Origin: Polyangiaceae bacterium
GTDB lineage: Bacteria > Myxococcota_A > Polyangia > Polyangiales > Polyangiaceae
DNA: 40,962 nucleotides
Reading direction: 5' to 3'
NCBI GenBank assembly: GCA_029266615.1
Contig: JAQSWN010000163.1
Coordinates: forward strand, 1 to 40,962
Shown: piece after piece, positions 1 through 9,178 of the stretch
Layout: the number at the start of each line of letters is the position of its first letter
How positions within the stretch are numbered: the first letter of the stretch is position 1
Program-made: the position numbers and the translations under genes
Notes under the pieces: model-generated
Told to the model about the DNA's origin: nothing
What the model saw: only the letters and a program-made list of their open reading frames with translations
The model's database searches: none

Positions 1-348
1 CCATCCCTCGCGTCTGGTCAGACGTTGGCAACCGTCATGCCTACCGTCTGCGGCAAGTCGTCCGTGGGCCCGGGCGTCGCCACCGAAGGTGGCACGTGGA
101 CGTGATCCGCGACGCGCGTGTCAGGGTCCGGACACTTCGCGCGTGCAGGTCCTGACAGCGCCAGAAAGAAACGGACCCGCTAGCCGGCGGGCCGCTTGCC
201 GCCGAGGTCACGCGGGGAATCGCTGGGTCGAATGAATTCCAGTCGTTAGCGCGATCGCTATCAAAACTTTGGCGCCCCAAGACGCCTCACGGGGCGTGAC
301 CGCACGTTATCGACCCGAGCCGCACGGCGTTCGACCCTTCGGAATCCG
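1..348. other. Gene-free leader region
   Basis: I see no convincing gene in this stretch; the open frames here have no recognisable protein features. A weak GG-N10-GC sequence lies at 26-41, but it is over 300 bases from the next gene and I do not call it a promoter. The region ends at a better -24/-12 element at 349-364. Confidence 0.5.
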
Positions 349-364
349 CGGCACGCCGTATGCA
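349..364 (+). promoter_or_regulatory. Candidate sigma-54 (-24/-12) promoter for the universal stress protein
   Basis: The sequence CGGCACGCCGTATGCA matches the -24/-12 pattern TGGCACR-N4-TTGCW at 14 of the informative positions' core, with GG and GC separated by 10 bases. It ends 15 bases before the start codon at 380, which would leave a leader of about 5 bases and no Shine-Dalgarno site. Inferred by eye from sequence only. Confidence 0.4.
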
Positions 365-379
365 GCGATATTCCTTCAG

Positions 380-892
380 ATGGCCACCAAGCCCTACGTC
401 ATCATCGTTGGGACCGACTACTCGTCCCACGGTTACCGCGCGGTGCGCGCTGCGGCGCGTGAAGCGGCCAAGCACTCTTACGCCAAGCTCTACGTGGTGC
501 ACGTCGTGCCTTCCGCCGAGCCGGACCACCACCTTCCTCCCATCGCGTTCACCGGCTTCGGCAGCAAGCTGGGGAGCGATCTGCATGGCGACTCCTTCGC
601 GAAGCTGGACGAGCACGTCGCCGCTGCGCTCTCCAACCTGCCGTTGCCTAGCGAGCTCACGGTGGAGACCATGGTGCTTCAAGGCGAGCCCGCCGACGAG
701 CTCATGGACCTCGGCTGGAAGCTGCGCGCCAACCTGACCGTCGTCGGCACGCGCGGACGTCAATACAGCTCGTCTTGGGCGCTCGGCAGCGTCGCGGAGA
801 CCGTCGTTCGCCAGGCCACGTCGCCGGTGCTCGTCATTGGCCCGCGCGTGCAGCTCACACCCGAGATTCAGGCGAAGGTCGCGCTCTCCTGA
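380..892 (+). CDS. Universal stress protein (UspA family)
   Basis: A 170-residue single-domain UspA-fold protein, presumably cytoplasmic. The N-terminus (MATKPYVIIVGTDYSSHG) has the usual first beta strand and Asp of the family. The nucleotide-binding signature G-x2-G-x9-G-S is complete at residues 123-137 (GTRG ... GS), so it belongs to the ATP-binding subgroup. The reading frame is open from 269, but the ATG at 380 is chosen because the family begins exactly here. There is no Shine-Dalgarno site; a -24/-12 element ends 15 bases upstream, so the message may be nearly leaderless. Family members act in stress survival; the specific trigger here is unknown. Confidence 0.9.
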   Translation: MATKPYVIIVGTDYSSHGYRAVRAAAREAAKHSYAKLYVVHVVPSAEPDHHLPPIAFTGFGSKLGSDLHGDSFAKLDEHVAAALSNLPLPSELTVETMVLQGEPADELMDLGWKLRANLTVVGTRGRQYSSSWALGSVAETVVRQATSPVLVIGPRVQLTPEIQAKVALS

Positions 893-898
893 GCGCCG

Positions 899-3214
899 TC
901 ACTCCGCCGCGCGGCTGAGCTTCGCGGCTTTCTCGCGCTGCGCTTCGATGGCCCAGAACACGGCTTCAGGGGTCGCCGGCGCAGCGAGCTCCACCACGCC
1001 CCCGGTGCCGAAGGCCGCCACCGCCGCGCGCAGCGCCTCGCGCACGCTGATCGCGAGCATGAACGGCGGCTCGCCGACAGCCTTGCTGCCATACACGACG
1101 CCCGGCTCGGCCGCGCGCTCCAAGAGCTTCACGTTGAAGTGGGGCGGACACTCGCCCAAGCCGGGCAGCTTGTAAGTGGAGGCGCCGCTCGTGGAGAGCG
1201 CGCCGTGCTCGTTCCACACCAGCTCCTCCGTGGTGAGCCAGCCCACGCCCTGCAAAAATCCGCCCTCGATCTGCCCGCGGTCCACGAGCGGCGACAGCGA
1301 CGAGCCCACGTCGTGCAGCACGTCCGCGCGCAAGAGCCGGTACTGACCCGTGAAGCCGTCCACCTCCACCTCGCTCACGGCCGCACCGTACGCGTAGTAA
1401 TGGAACGGCTTGCCGCGCCCTGAATCGCGATCGAAATGGATCTTCGGAGTGCGGTAGTAGCCGGTCGCGAAAAGCGGGGTGCGCTCCAGGTAGGCTTGCT
1501 CCACGACGGCGCGAAACGGCACCGCGTCCGCCGGGCGCTGCCAGGGCAAAACGCTGCCATTTTCGAACAAGACGTCCTCCGGCGCCACCTGGAAGCGACG
1601 CGCCGCGACGGCCGTCAGCCGCTCTTTGAGGGTCTCGCAGGCGCTTTGCACCGCGGCTCCGTTCAGGTCCGAGCCGCACGAAGCCGCCGTCGCGGAGGTG
1701 TTGGGGATCTTGTCGGTGCGCGTCGCCATCACCCGAATCGCGGAGAGCGGGAGCGAAAGCGAGTGAGCGGCGATCTGCGCGACCTTGGTGTGCAGGCCCT
1801 GGCCCATCTCGGTACCCCCGTGATTCACCTGCACGCTGCCGTCCTTGTAGACGAGCACCAGCGCCCCCGCCTGATTGAAGAAGGCAGTCGTGAACGAGAT
1901 ACCGAATTTCACCGGGGTGATAGCGATGCCGCGCTTTCGGTGCGGATTCTGCGCGTTGTCGCGCCTCACCTCCTCTTGCCGCGCGGCGAGCTCACTCGAT
2001 TGGCTGAGCTCCTGCCAGATGCGCCCAATGCGGTCCGCGTCTTTGACTTCCTGCCCGTAGTGCGCCGTGTCCCCGGTCACGTAGAAGTTGCGCTGGCGCA
2101 CCTCCGCTGGCGGCAAGTCCAGGTGCCGCGCCACGCGGTCCATCACCTCTTCGATCATGAGCATGCCCTGCGGCCCCCCGAAGCCGCGAAACGCCGTATG
2201 CGAGACATGATTGGTCTTGCAGATGCGCCCGGTGATGTCGACGTTCGGAAGGAGGTACGCGTTGTCCGCGTGGAACATGGCGCGAAACAGCACCGGCGAG
2301 CTCAAATCCAGGCTGAACCCGCCGTCACTGAACAGCTCCAGCAAGAGCGCTCGGAGCTTGCCGTCGCGCTCGAAGCCGACCCGAAAACGCCCCAAAAATG
2401 GGTGACGCTTGCCGGTCATGCTCATGTCCTGCGCCCGTGTGAGCCGGACCAAGACGGGCCGACGCAGCTTGCGAGCGCCGAGCGCCGCCACCGCCGCCCA
2501 CGAATTGGCCTGCGTTTCCTTGCCGCCGAAGGCGCCGCCCATGCGCAAGCACTGCACCGTGACTTCGTGTTTGGCGATACCGAGCACGCGCGCCACGATC
2601 TCCTGCGTCTCCGTGGGGTGCTGGGTGGAGGAGTGCACCAGCAAGCTCGCGCCGTCTTCCGGCACCGCGAGCGCGGCTTGCGTCTCCAAGTAGAAGTGCT
2701 CTTGCCCGCCGACGAAGAGCTCGAAGGTGAGCTGCTCCGCGGACGCGGCCAGCGCCGACTCCGGCTCGCCCCGCCGTAGTTTGTCGGGCGGCATATGAAA
2801 GCTCCCCCTAGCGATCGCCGCCGCGATCGACAACGTGGCGGCAAGCGGCTCGTACTCCACCCGCACTTGTTCCGCACCGAGCCGCGCCTGCTCGATGCTT
2901 TCACCGATTACCCAAAGCACGGCCTGGCCGTGGTGCTCCACCAAATCCGGAAAGAGGGGCTCGTCGTGGCGCACCGGACCGACGTCGTTTTCCCCCGCCA
3001 CGTCAGTGCGCGTGAGGCAGGTGAGCACGCCCGGGCAAGCCAGCGCGGCGCTCGTGTCCACCTTCAGGACCCGCGCGTGGGGATGGGGGCTCGTTACCGG
3101 CCAGGCATAGCCCAGGCGCGCCAGGTCCCCAGCCAGGTCTTCCACGTAGCTGGCCGCGCCGGTCACGTGAAGGCGCGCGGATTCGTGGCTGACCGGCTTC
3201 CCCAGCGCGCTCAT
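899..3214 (-). CDS. xdhB: Xanthine dehydrogenase, molybdopterin-binding large subunit
   Basis: A 771-residue molybdenum hydroxylase subunit that would oxidise hypoxanthine and xanthine to urate with the XdhA partner. Molybdopterin-domain motifs are intact: GGAFGGKE at 226-233 (its Glu is the purine-contacting residue of xanthine-type enzymes), TGRICKTN at 328-335 (the Arg typical of xanthine rather than aldehyde enzymes), AFRGFGG at 341-347, HGGTEMGQG at 465-473, and the catalytic Glu715 in SKAVGEPP at 710-717. Length fits bacterial XdhB. The start overlaps the xdhA stop by 4 bases (ATGA), so the two are translationally coupled. No molybdenum cofactor genes are in the window. Confidence 0.95.
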   Translation of the reverse strand: MSALGKPVSHESARLHVTGAASYVEDLAGDLARLGYAWPVTSPHPHARVLKVDTSAALACPGVLTCLTRTDVAGENDVGPVRHDEPLFPDLVEHHGQAVLWVIGESIEQARLGAEQVRVEYEPLAATLSIAAAIARGSFHMPPDKLRRGEPESALAASAEQLTFELFVGGQEHFYLETQAALAVPEDGASLLVHSSTQHPTETQEIVARVLGIAKHEVTVQCLRMGGAFGGKETQANSWAAVAALGARKLRRPVLVRLTRAQDMSMTGKRHPFLGRFRVGFERDGKLRALLLELFSDGGFSLDLSSPVLFRAMFHADNAYLLPNVDITGRICKTNHVSHTAFRGFGGPQGMLMIEEVMDRVARHLDLPPAEVRQRNFYVTGDTAHYGQEVKDADRIGRIWQELSQSSELAARQEEVRRDNAQNPHRKRGIAITPVKFGISFTTAFFNQAGALVLVYKDGSVQVNHGGTEMGQGLHTKVAQIAAHSLSLPLSAIRVMATRTDKIPNTSATAASCGSDLNGAAVQSACETLKERLTAVAARRFQVAPEDVLFENGSVLPWQRPADAVPFRAVVEQAYLERTPLFATGYYRTPKIHFDRDSGRGKPFHYYAYGAAVSEVEVDGFTGQYRLLRADVLHDVGSSLSPLVDRGQIEGGFLQGVGWLTTEELVWNEHGALSTSGASTYKLPGLGECPPHFNVKLLERAAEPGVVYGSKAVGEPPFMLAISVREALRAAVAAFGTGGVVELAAPATPEAVFWAIEAQREKAAKLSRAAE

Positions 3215-4626
3215 TCGGCCGCCTCCGCGCGCGAGGAGGTGGATTCGAAGAAGAATTTGCGCAGCAGCTGGCTCAGCATCGCGCGGCGGTAAGCGGCGCT
3301 GCCACGAAAGTCCGTCTGCGGCGTACCCACGCGGGAAGCTTCGTTCAAGAGCGCATCGAGCGTCTGCTCGTTCCAGGGTTTGGAGACCGCCAGGTGCGAC
3401 AACGTCGGCGCCGCGAGCGGAGTCGCCGCGACGCCCCCGAGGCCAACGCCAAACCGCGTGACATTACCCGCGTCGTCCAAAGTGAGCGAAAACGCCGCCG
3501 CGACCGTGGAAATATCGTCGAGAGTGCGCTTGCTCACCTTGTAGAAGCGCTGAAACGCCGGAAACGGTCGCGGCACCCGTACAGCGCGAATCAGCTCGCG
3601 GGGAGCGAGCGAGGTGCGCCGGTAGCCCATGAACAGCTCGCTCAGCGGCACCACACGCACTCCGGCACGGCTCGCCAGCTCCACGCGCGCATCCAGCGCC
3701 AGCAGCGCCGGAGCCGCGTCCCCAATTGGTGAGGCGGTCGCGAGGTTGCCGCCCAGCGTCGCGCGGTTGCGAATCAGGCGTGAGCTGAACAGCGGGAGCA
3801 GCTGCCCGAGCGCCGTAAGCTCCGCCGCCGCGTCCGCCAAGTAGTGCTCGATACGCGACAACGGGACGCCGGCTCCGAGCACGAGCTCTTCGTCCGTGAG
3901 AGAAAGCTCTTGCAGCTCGGGGAGCGCTTCCACCGACAGCAACGTCGACCAACGCTCGAACTTTTGGTTCGCGTACACCAGCAAGTCCGTCGCGCCAGCG
4001 ATGAGCTTCGCGTCCGGCGAGGACTCCCACATTTCCCAGGTTTCGCCCAAGGAAGCCGGCCGCAAATAGGGGACGTCCGCCCCGCGGCACGGGGCAGGCT
4101 CCGCGGCACGGCGCCCGAGCTGCACCAAACGCGGATCCGTCGGCGACGGCGCTGGCATCGCCCGCGCCACTTCCGCGATCGGCCGATAACCGGTGCAGCG
4201 GCATAAGTTACCGCTGATGCTCTCCGGATCGAAGCCGGCGCGGCTGGGCCGGTAGTATTCGCAGAACAGGCTCACCACGAATCCGGGCGTGCAGTAGCCG
4301 CATTGGGAGCCACCCAGGGCGACCATTCCCTCCTGCACGGGGTGAAGCTCGCCCGGAGCGGGCGCGACGCCCTCCACGGTCACTACTTCTCGCCCGGCCA
4401 GAGCCGCAAGCGGCAGCAGACAGCTGTTCACCGGCTCGTAGTGGCTGCCGCTCTCGCCGGGAGCGCTCGTCCACAGCGCGACCGCACACGCCCCACACTC
4501 CCCCTCCGCGCACCCCTCTTTAGCGCCGCGAAAGCCGCTGCTACGGAGCCACTGCAGTAGCGTGACGTGCGGAGCGACGTCCGCTACCTCGACGGGGCTT
4601 CCGTTCAACACGAAGCGGATGGCCAT
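3211..4626 (-). CDS. xdhA: Xanthine dehydrogenase, iron-sulfur/FAD small subunit
   Basis: A 471-residue electron-transfer subunit. The N-terminal plant-type [2Fe-2S] cluster uses Cys39, Cys44, Cys47 and Cys69; the second cluster uses Cys109, Cys112, Cys142 and Cys144 (QCGYC and CRC). The FAD-binding domain follows from about residue 180, with LIAGATDLLV and RNRATLGGNLATASP, then a CO-dehydrogenase-flavoprotein C-terminal domain containing FYKVSKRTLDDIS. It hands electrons from the Mo site of XdhB to NAD+ in known bacterial enzymes. The start is placed at the ATG of MAIRF, where the family begins, rather than 6 codons upstream. It is the first gene of xdhA-xdhB and diverges from xdhC. Confidence 0.95.
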   Translation of the reverse strand: MAIRFVLNGSPVEVADVAPHVTLLQWLRSSGFRGAKEGCAEGECGACAVALWTSAPGESGSHYEPVNSCLLPLAALAGREVVTVEGVAPAPGELHPVQEGMVALGGSQCGYCTPGFVVSLFCEYYRPSRAGFDPESISGNLCRCTGYRPIAEVARAMPAPSPTDPRLVQLGRRAAEPAPCRGADVPYLRPASLGETWEMWESSPDAKLIAGATDLLVYANQKFERWSTLLSVEALPELQELSLTDEELVLGAGVPLSRIEHYLADAAAELTALGQLLPLFSSRLIRNRATLGGNLATASPIGDAAPALLALDARVELASRAGVRVVPLSELFMGYRRTSLAPRELIRAVRVPRPFPAFQRFYKVSKRTLDDISTVAAAFSLTLDDAGNVTRFGVGLGGVAATPLAAPTLSHLAVSKPWNEQTLDALLNEASRVGTPQTDFRGSAAYRRAMLSQLLRKFFFESTSSRAEAAE

Positions 4627-4723
4627 CGGGCAGCATGCTACCATGCTTGACCCGAGCCGCGCTTCGGCGGCTCACGAAACCGTCGAGACGCATTTCGCTC
4701 TCTTTCTACCGAGAGCCCCCACG

Positions 4724-5554
4724 GTGCCAGTGCGAGAAATCCTGCAGGCTCAGCTCGAATTGCTCGGTACGGGTCAGCGCGGCGCGCTCGCCACCGTGGT
4801 GCGCGTTTCAGGCTCGACCCCGCAGCAACCCGGCGCCCGCCTCCTGCTGCGGGAAGACGGCAGCACCGTCGGCACCGTTGGCGGCGGCGCGATCGAAAAG
4901 GCGGTGGTGGAGGCGTTGGAGCGCGCGCTCTCGTCGGGCACGCCGGAGCTACTGGTTCGGGATCTGACTCAGGACCTCGGCATGTGCTGCGGCGGGCGGA
5001 TGGAAGTCTTCGTGGAGCCGCTGCTGCCCTCGCCTCGGCTTTGGCTGCTCGGCGCAGGTCACGTCGCCAAACCGACGGCGGCGCTGGCGCGCACCGTGGG
5101 CTTCGACGTCTTCGTGGTAGACGAACGCGAAGAGCTGAACAACGTCGAGCGCTTCCCCCAGTGCCAGCTCCTGCTGGACGACCCGAGCGACGCGCTCCGC
5201 CGCCACCCGCTCGACGCGCGCGATTGGGTGCTCATCGTCACCCACGACCACCAGCTGGACGAACGCGCGCTGGAGTCTGCGGCCGGCAATCAGGCGCGCT
5301 ACATCGGGCTCGTCGGCAGCCGCCGCAAAGTCTTCCGCCTCGTAGAGCGCGTGCTCGCAAAACGCCAGGGAGACTTACCGGTGGAGCGGGTGTTCGCGCC
5401 GGTGGGCTTGGACATCGGGGCCGTCACGCCGGAAGAGATCGCGGTCAGCATCGTGGCGGAGCTGGTGGCGCTGCGCCGCGGCCGCCCTGCTCCCCACCTG
5501 CGCGCGTTGAGCGACGAGCGCGTGCAACGCGCGCTGGCAAGAGAGCTCGCCTAG
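4724..5554 (+). CDS. xdhC: XdhC/CoxI family molybdenum enzyme maturation factor
   Basis: A 276-residue accessory protein that in known systems binds sulfurated molybdenum cofactor and inserts it into XdhB. The XdhC/CoxI N-terminal domain carries GTVGGGAIE and the conserved CCGG (residues 88-91); a Rossmann-type C-terminal domain starts at GAGHVA (110-115) and includes GLVGSRRK and GAVTPEEIAVSI. I chose the GTG at 4724 because GAGAG lies 8 bases upstream and because this leaves 97 bases for divergent promoters with xdhA. An ATG at 4643 would add 27 residues without family similarity and leave only 16 bases. Its position next to xdhAB supports the role. Confidence 0.9.
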   Translation: MPVREILQAQLELLGTGQRGALATVVRVSGSTPQQPGARLLLREDGSTVGTVGGGAIEKAVVEALERALSSGTPELLVRDLTQDLGMCCGGRMEVFVEPLLPSPRLWLLGAGHVAKPTAALARTVGFDVFVVDEREELNNVERFPQCQLLLDDPSDALRRHPLDARDWVLIVTHDHQLDERALESAAGNQARYIGLVGSRRKVFRLVERVLAKRQGDLPVERVFAPVGLDIGAVTPEEIAVSIVAELVALRRGRPAPHLRALSDERVQRALARELA

Positions 5555-5578
5555 CGCGCAGGGTCCTCGCTGGCGGCC

Positions 5579-5977
5579 CCTACTTCGAGCTCAGCGCGGA
5601 CCTCTGGCTCCCGGACGCGCCGCTGCTCGCCGACGCCGCCATCGTCAACGCAAACTTTTCGGATCGCTTCGATCAGCAGCTCGACCTCTTCGTGAGCCCG
5701 CGCGGGGCGCGGTTCAGTTTTGGGGTTTGCAGAGCGAGGGGGCCGCTTGGCAGCTCTCGCACGACGAGCCGGTCAATGACGGGCGCGGGCACCGGTGGTG
5801 GCGTCCGTACGACCAGAAGGCGCGAGCGTAACCGTGGACGGCGTGCGCAGGTCGTCCCCCGCGCAGCCGTACGACACGAGCATTCTGGACCGTGTGCAAC
5901 TGGGCGGGTCCGTGAGCAGCAGCGGACCACTGACGGGCTTGGTTCGCCGCGTGCAGATCGCTACGCCCACGGAGTGA
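5579..5977 (+). pseudogene. Remnant of a LamG/concanavalin-like domain protein
   Basis: Three consecutive pieces in three frames join into one plausible beta-sandwich domain: frame 1 (YFELSADLWLPDAPLL ... LDLFVSPRGARFS, to about 5717), frame 3 (FWGLQSEGAAWQLSHDEPVN ... HRWWR, about 5718-5817) and frame 2 (EGASVTVDGVRRSS ... LVRRVQIATP, stop at 5975-5977). The pattern of Trp-rich strand, 'VTVDGV' strand and closing strand is like LamG/laminin G or concanavalin-type lectin/glucanase domains. The 5' end and any signal peptide are missing, running into the end of xdhC. At least two frameshifts make it a dead gene. The family assignment is by eye and tentative. Confidence 0.55.
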
Positions 5978-5980
5978 AGC

Positions 5981-6588
5981 TCAGGAAAGCACCAGCTCGC
6001 CGAGGCCGAGCGACACGGGCGCGGCGGGTTCTTCGCCGAGCGCCAAAGCTTGGAGCCGTCGCTCCAGCTCATCGAGCTCAGCCGGATCGAACACGCGCTG
6101 CGCGAACGGATCCGCGCGCCACGTACCGAGGTTCTGGACGTGGAGCTGGGCCATGACGGCAGCGGGCCGCTCGAAGCGCCGCACGCCGGAGTGCACGACC
6201 GAGAAAGGCGCGTCCGCCGCGAACCGCTGAAGCTCGTGCCCGATGTACAGCTTTTGCCGGTAGTGGGCTTGCAGTGACGCCACGAGCTCGTAATAGCGGT
6301 TCAGCGCGGGGTGGGCGGTCTCCATGCAAGCCGTCTCCTGCAACAAGAGGCGCCGAGGTACTTTTCCGAAGCTTCGAGGCCCACGGTGCGCTGCGCCCCC
6401 GTGACCTCGTGCACCAGCCGCGTCGTGAAGCCGGGGCCGGAGCCGAGATCTAGCGCCAGCGCGGGCCGCGGCGGCGCGAAGCGCTCCAGCAGCGCGCGGC
6501 TGGGCTCTTCGAAGGTACGCGCCAACAGCTCGAGCCGCGTCGCAGCGCGCGTGTTGTCACCGAAAGTGTAGTGATTACTGGTCGTCAT
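5981..6588 (-). pseudogene. SAM-dependent methyltransferase, internally deleted
   Basis: The first part (start ATG at 6588) reads as a class I methyltransferase N-terminus with the SAM-binding motif I ALDLGSGPGFTTRLV followed by RTVGLEASEKYLG. The frame then breaks near 6350, and the C-terminal part continues in another frame from about 6340 to 5981 (HPALNRYYELVASLQAHY, HVQNLGTWRADPFAQ). The region between motif I and the C-terminal helices, normally about 80-90 residues with motifs II-IV, is absent. An internal deletion with a frameshift therefore inactivated it. The original substrate cannot be told. Confidence 0.7.
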
Positions 6589-6806
6589 CGTGCTCCGGCG
6601 GGTGAGCGGCCGACGGCACGAAACGCCGCGAGCGACCCACGCGGCCGCTCGCTCCTGTTCGTCTGTGATTACCGGGACGGAGGACGAGCGACCAGCTGCG
6701 AAAGCCGCCAAAGCTTTCCAACTGCCGAGGCAAACGTCCCGAAAGTCACGGCCACGTCGGCACCTTGCCAGGCTACGGCGAGCACGTCAACGCTTCGCGC
6801 GCGCCG
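6589..6806. other. Intergenic stretch, nothing recognised
   Basis: About 220 bases between the methyltransferase remnant and the 3' end of the Cys-rich lipoprotein gene. No gene, hairpin with a T-tract or -24/-12 element was seen. Confidence 0.5.
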
Positions 6807-7940
6807 TTAGCCGCCGTGAAACTCCAGCGTGCCGTTCCACTTGCCAGGTTTTTGCAGCACGGTCTTGTCGTACTCGTTCGAGCGAAGCTCGCTGAAGCGC
6901 CAGCGCCCGTTACTGAAGAAGAAGCGCGTCTCCACGAACACGGGCTGGTCGAGACCGGAAGGTCCCTCCACCTGATAGACGAGATCTTCCAGCGAGCCTT
7001 TTTGCCGGCTCAAGCTCCAGCGGGAGCCGAGAGAGGCCGTAACGGCCAGCTCGCGCTCCTCGCCCGCTTCGCTAGCCGCCCGCAGCCTCGCCAAGCGGCC
7101 GTTTTGCACCTGGAAAAGTACCGTACGCCAGCCGCACCAATGGCCGGCCAGGCAAGCGATGCGCTCTGTCGCCAAGAAGGTGTCGGTGCCGTCGCCCAGG
7201 TTGCGCCCGATGACGTCCACCGCTGGGTACAGCGTGAGCTCGTCCACCACCGTGCCGTCCGAACGGCGCAGCTGGACCGACGACGCTGAGCGCAGAGCCT
7301 CCTCCTCGGGGAAGTAGCCGCGGTCGTCCCGAAGCTGGACGTCCGGCAGGCGTGCGTCCACCATGACGGAGAGGTCGCCGCGCATTCCGTGGCGCGCTTC
7401 GTTGAGCGGGAGGCGCCGGTGAAGACGAAGCTTTGCTTCCACACACGGCCCGCTGCCGCTCAGGTCTTGAGGAGCGAGTCGGCAGCGCCCGTGGTCACGG
7501 CAAAGCCAGGAGGTGGCGCAGTCAGCGTGAGTCTCGCTCCCGCAGCTACGGCCGCCGCCATCCTCTAGCAAGCGGCACATGCCGTCCCGGCGACAAGCGG
7601 CGCTCTGGGCGCAGTGCTGGGCGGTCGTCGGCTCGCACCCATTCTTGGTGGAGACACAGGCGCCGGCCTCGCGGCAGCGCTCGCTATCCGCGCAGGAATC
7701 CGCGGTAACTTGCGCCGTGGGCGCGGAATCAGCGGGGGACACGGGGGCGGGCGCGGAGCGCTGCTCGGCCTTCGAGCAACCCGCACCCGACAGACCGAGC
7801 ACGGACGCGCACACCAAACCGAACCAGGACGAGATGGCGCCCGCGCGCGGTAGTAGCCGGGCGCTCTGCTCGATGCTCGGAATTGAAACGCGACGAAGGG
7901 CGAGCACGTGCGACCTATGCTTCGGTAGAGCTACTCTCAT
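6807..7940 (-). CDS. Lipoprotein with Cys-rich N-terminal repeats, unknown function
   Basis: A secreted, probably outer-membrane-anchored protein of unknown function. A hydrophobic stretch ends in the lipobox LSGAGC. It is followed by three Cys-rich units of the form C-x3-S-x2-C-x4-G-x-C (DSCADSERCREAGAC, QHCAQSAACRRDGMC, ADCATSWLCRDHGRC), each with further cysteines downstream, a pattern common in myxobacterial lipoproteins and probably disulfide-bonded. A Cys-poor C-terminal domain of about 200 residues follows (DELTLYPAVDVIGRNLGDG ... FVETRFFFSNGRW), which I do not recognise. The ATG at 7940 gives a long signal peptide (55 residues to the Cys); a GTG at 7907 would give 44. The frame is open to 8024. 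Confidence 0.75.
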   Translation of the reverse strand: MRVALPKHRSHVLALRRVSIPSIEQSARLLPRAGAISSWFGLVCASVLGLSGAGCSKAEQRSAPAPVSPADSAPTAQVTADSCADSERCREAGACVSTKNGCEPTTAQHCAQSAACRRDGMCRLLEDGGGRSCGSETHADCATSWLCRDHGRCRLAPQDLSGSGPCVEAKLRLHRRLPLNEARHGMRGDLSVMVDARLPDVQLRDDRGYFPEEEALRSASSVQLRRSDGTVVDELTLYPAVDVIGRNLGDGTDTFLATERIACLAGHWCGWRTVLFQVQNGRLARLRAASEAGEERELAVTASLGSRWSLSRQKGSLEDLVYQVEGPSGLDQPVFVETRFFFSNGRWRFSELRSNEYDKTVLQKPGKWNGTLEFHGG

Positions 7941-9178
7941 CCGTGACGATGCCCAGCTCGCTGTGGAGCTGCTCGGCGCTGTGACCAGCGCACGACGGTT
8001 GGTTCCAAGATTCGTTTCTACCACCGTTCGCGGTCACTCGCAGAGCGAAGTGATCGATCGACGAAGGCTACGACGTCGATATCGCCGTGCGCGCAGCGAC
8101 GCAATGAAACATCGATCTGGGCCTTGTAAAACAGCGTGCACCGCGCGCGCACTGCACGTCTCGCGCGCGATGCTTCGCGTCGTGCACGCAACGTCGCGCG
8201 GTCGCGACAGCCGCGAGAGGACGAGTGCGCTTGGTGAGACCACGAGTCGTCGTCACGCTCGCTCTCGACTCATCGAGAGACGACTTCGTGACTCGCACGC
8301 TCGCCACTCACTCCACACGAGGACGAGCCCCCCTGAGCCCTGTCGTGTCTGCTGGCAGCCAGAGCGGAGTCGCCGCTCCGAGCGCCACGTGATGGGCGGT
8401 GACTGCCGGGGGCGGCAGCAACGCAGCGCGTTAGCTTTCGTCCGACTGGCCGCGCTGGTTGAGTGCTGCACGTGTTCGTAGCATGAGCTAATCGACGTTG
8501 TCGCCACAATGCAGCGTTATTCGTGCTCGAATCACGCGACACCGTCCACACGGCCGAAGACGGTTCGACCGGCCGAAGGAAATGGAGGAGCACCTTTCAA
8601 GGACCGGAGCGTGATGACCTTCCCTACCGAGTCGCCGCCCGCGCGCGTGCAAGTGCTTCGTTCGGCCGCCTAAAATGTCGACGCGGAGGCGCGTCTCTCC
8701 CGTGAGAGCTGGGGCGCCGAACGAAACCTCCTCAATCGAGCCGCTTGTCCTGACGCGCGGAAGCCGCAATCGGTTACGAACGTCGCTGTCATGGGCGACG
8801 GATCGAGCGCGCCCGCGCGCCGTCCGGAGAGCACCGACGACCGAGCCTCACGTCCGGCGCGCTGGTGAGGAGTCAAGCACGAAGCGGCGAGAGTTCCGCC
8901 CGTGGTGAAAGGCTCAAGCCGTCACGTCCGCCTCCGCGACATCCACGAGTGCGGCAGCCGCTGCTGGCGACGCTCGCAGCACGCGTCGCTGCGGCGCGGC
9001 ATTGACGGGCCGGCCACCGGCTCGAGACGGGAAGGGAGCCGAACGGGCGCAACCGGCTCCGTAACCCTACGGCGAAAGGACCGGGGAAGCGCCGACTGGC
9101 GAGACGAGGACGGAAGGGATGCTCGGCGGCCGAGGCGCCGGAAGGTGACTTTACGTCCCGGCCGCGTCGGCCACGACG
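7941..9178. other. 1.24-kb stretch without a recognisable gene
   Basis: All open frames here are Arg/Ser-rich shadows with no domain or signal peptide. The DNA is rich in alternating CG and GC runs (for example around 8145-8175). Short perfect hairpins are present at 8403-8418 (CTGCCG, loop GGGG, CGGCAG) and 9035-9060 (GGAGCCG ... CGGCTCC, 12-base loop), neither with a T-tract. It could hold an RNA gene or a fully decayed gene; nothing in it can be named. Confidence 0.5.

Noticed and set aside
26..41. TGGCAACCGTCATGCC as a sigma-54 promoter
   Set aside because: Spacing fits, but it is 340 bases from any gene and a better element sits right before the gene.
1436..2779. 447-residue open frame on the plus strand inside xdhB
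   Set aside because: It lies fully opposite a well-supported gene, is Arg/His/Ala/Leu-rich, and has no domain; it is a GC-driven shadow.
4984..6156. 390-residue plus-strand frame across the xdhC end
   Set aside because: Its first half is out of frame with xdhC and Arg/Ala-rich. Only about 45 residues near 5579-5717 look protein-like, and these belong to the LamG-like remnant.
8041..8330. CG-alternating stretch as a CRISPR or tandem array
   Set aside because: No regularly spaced repeat unit could be found.
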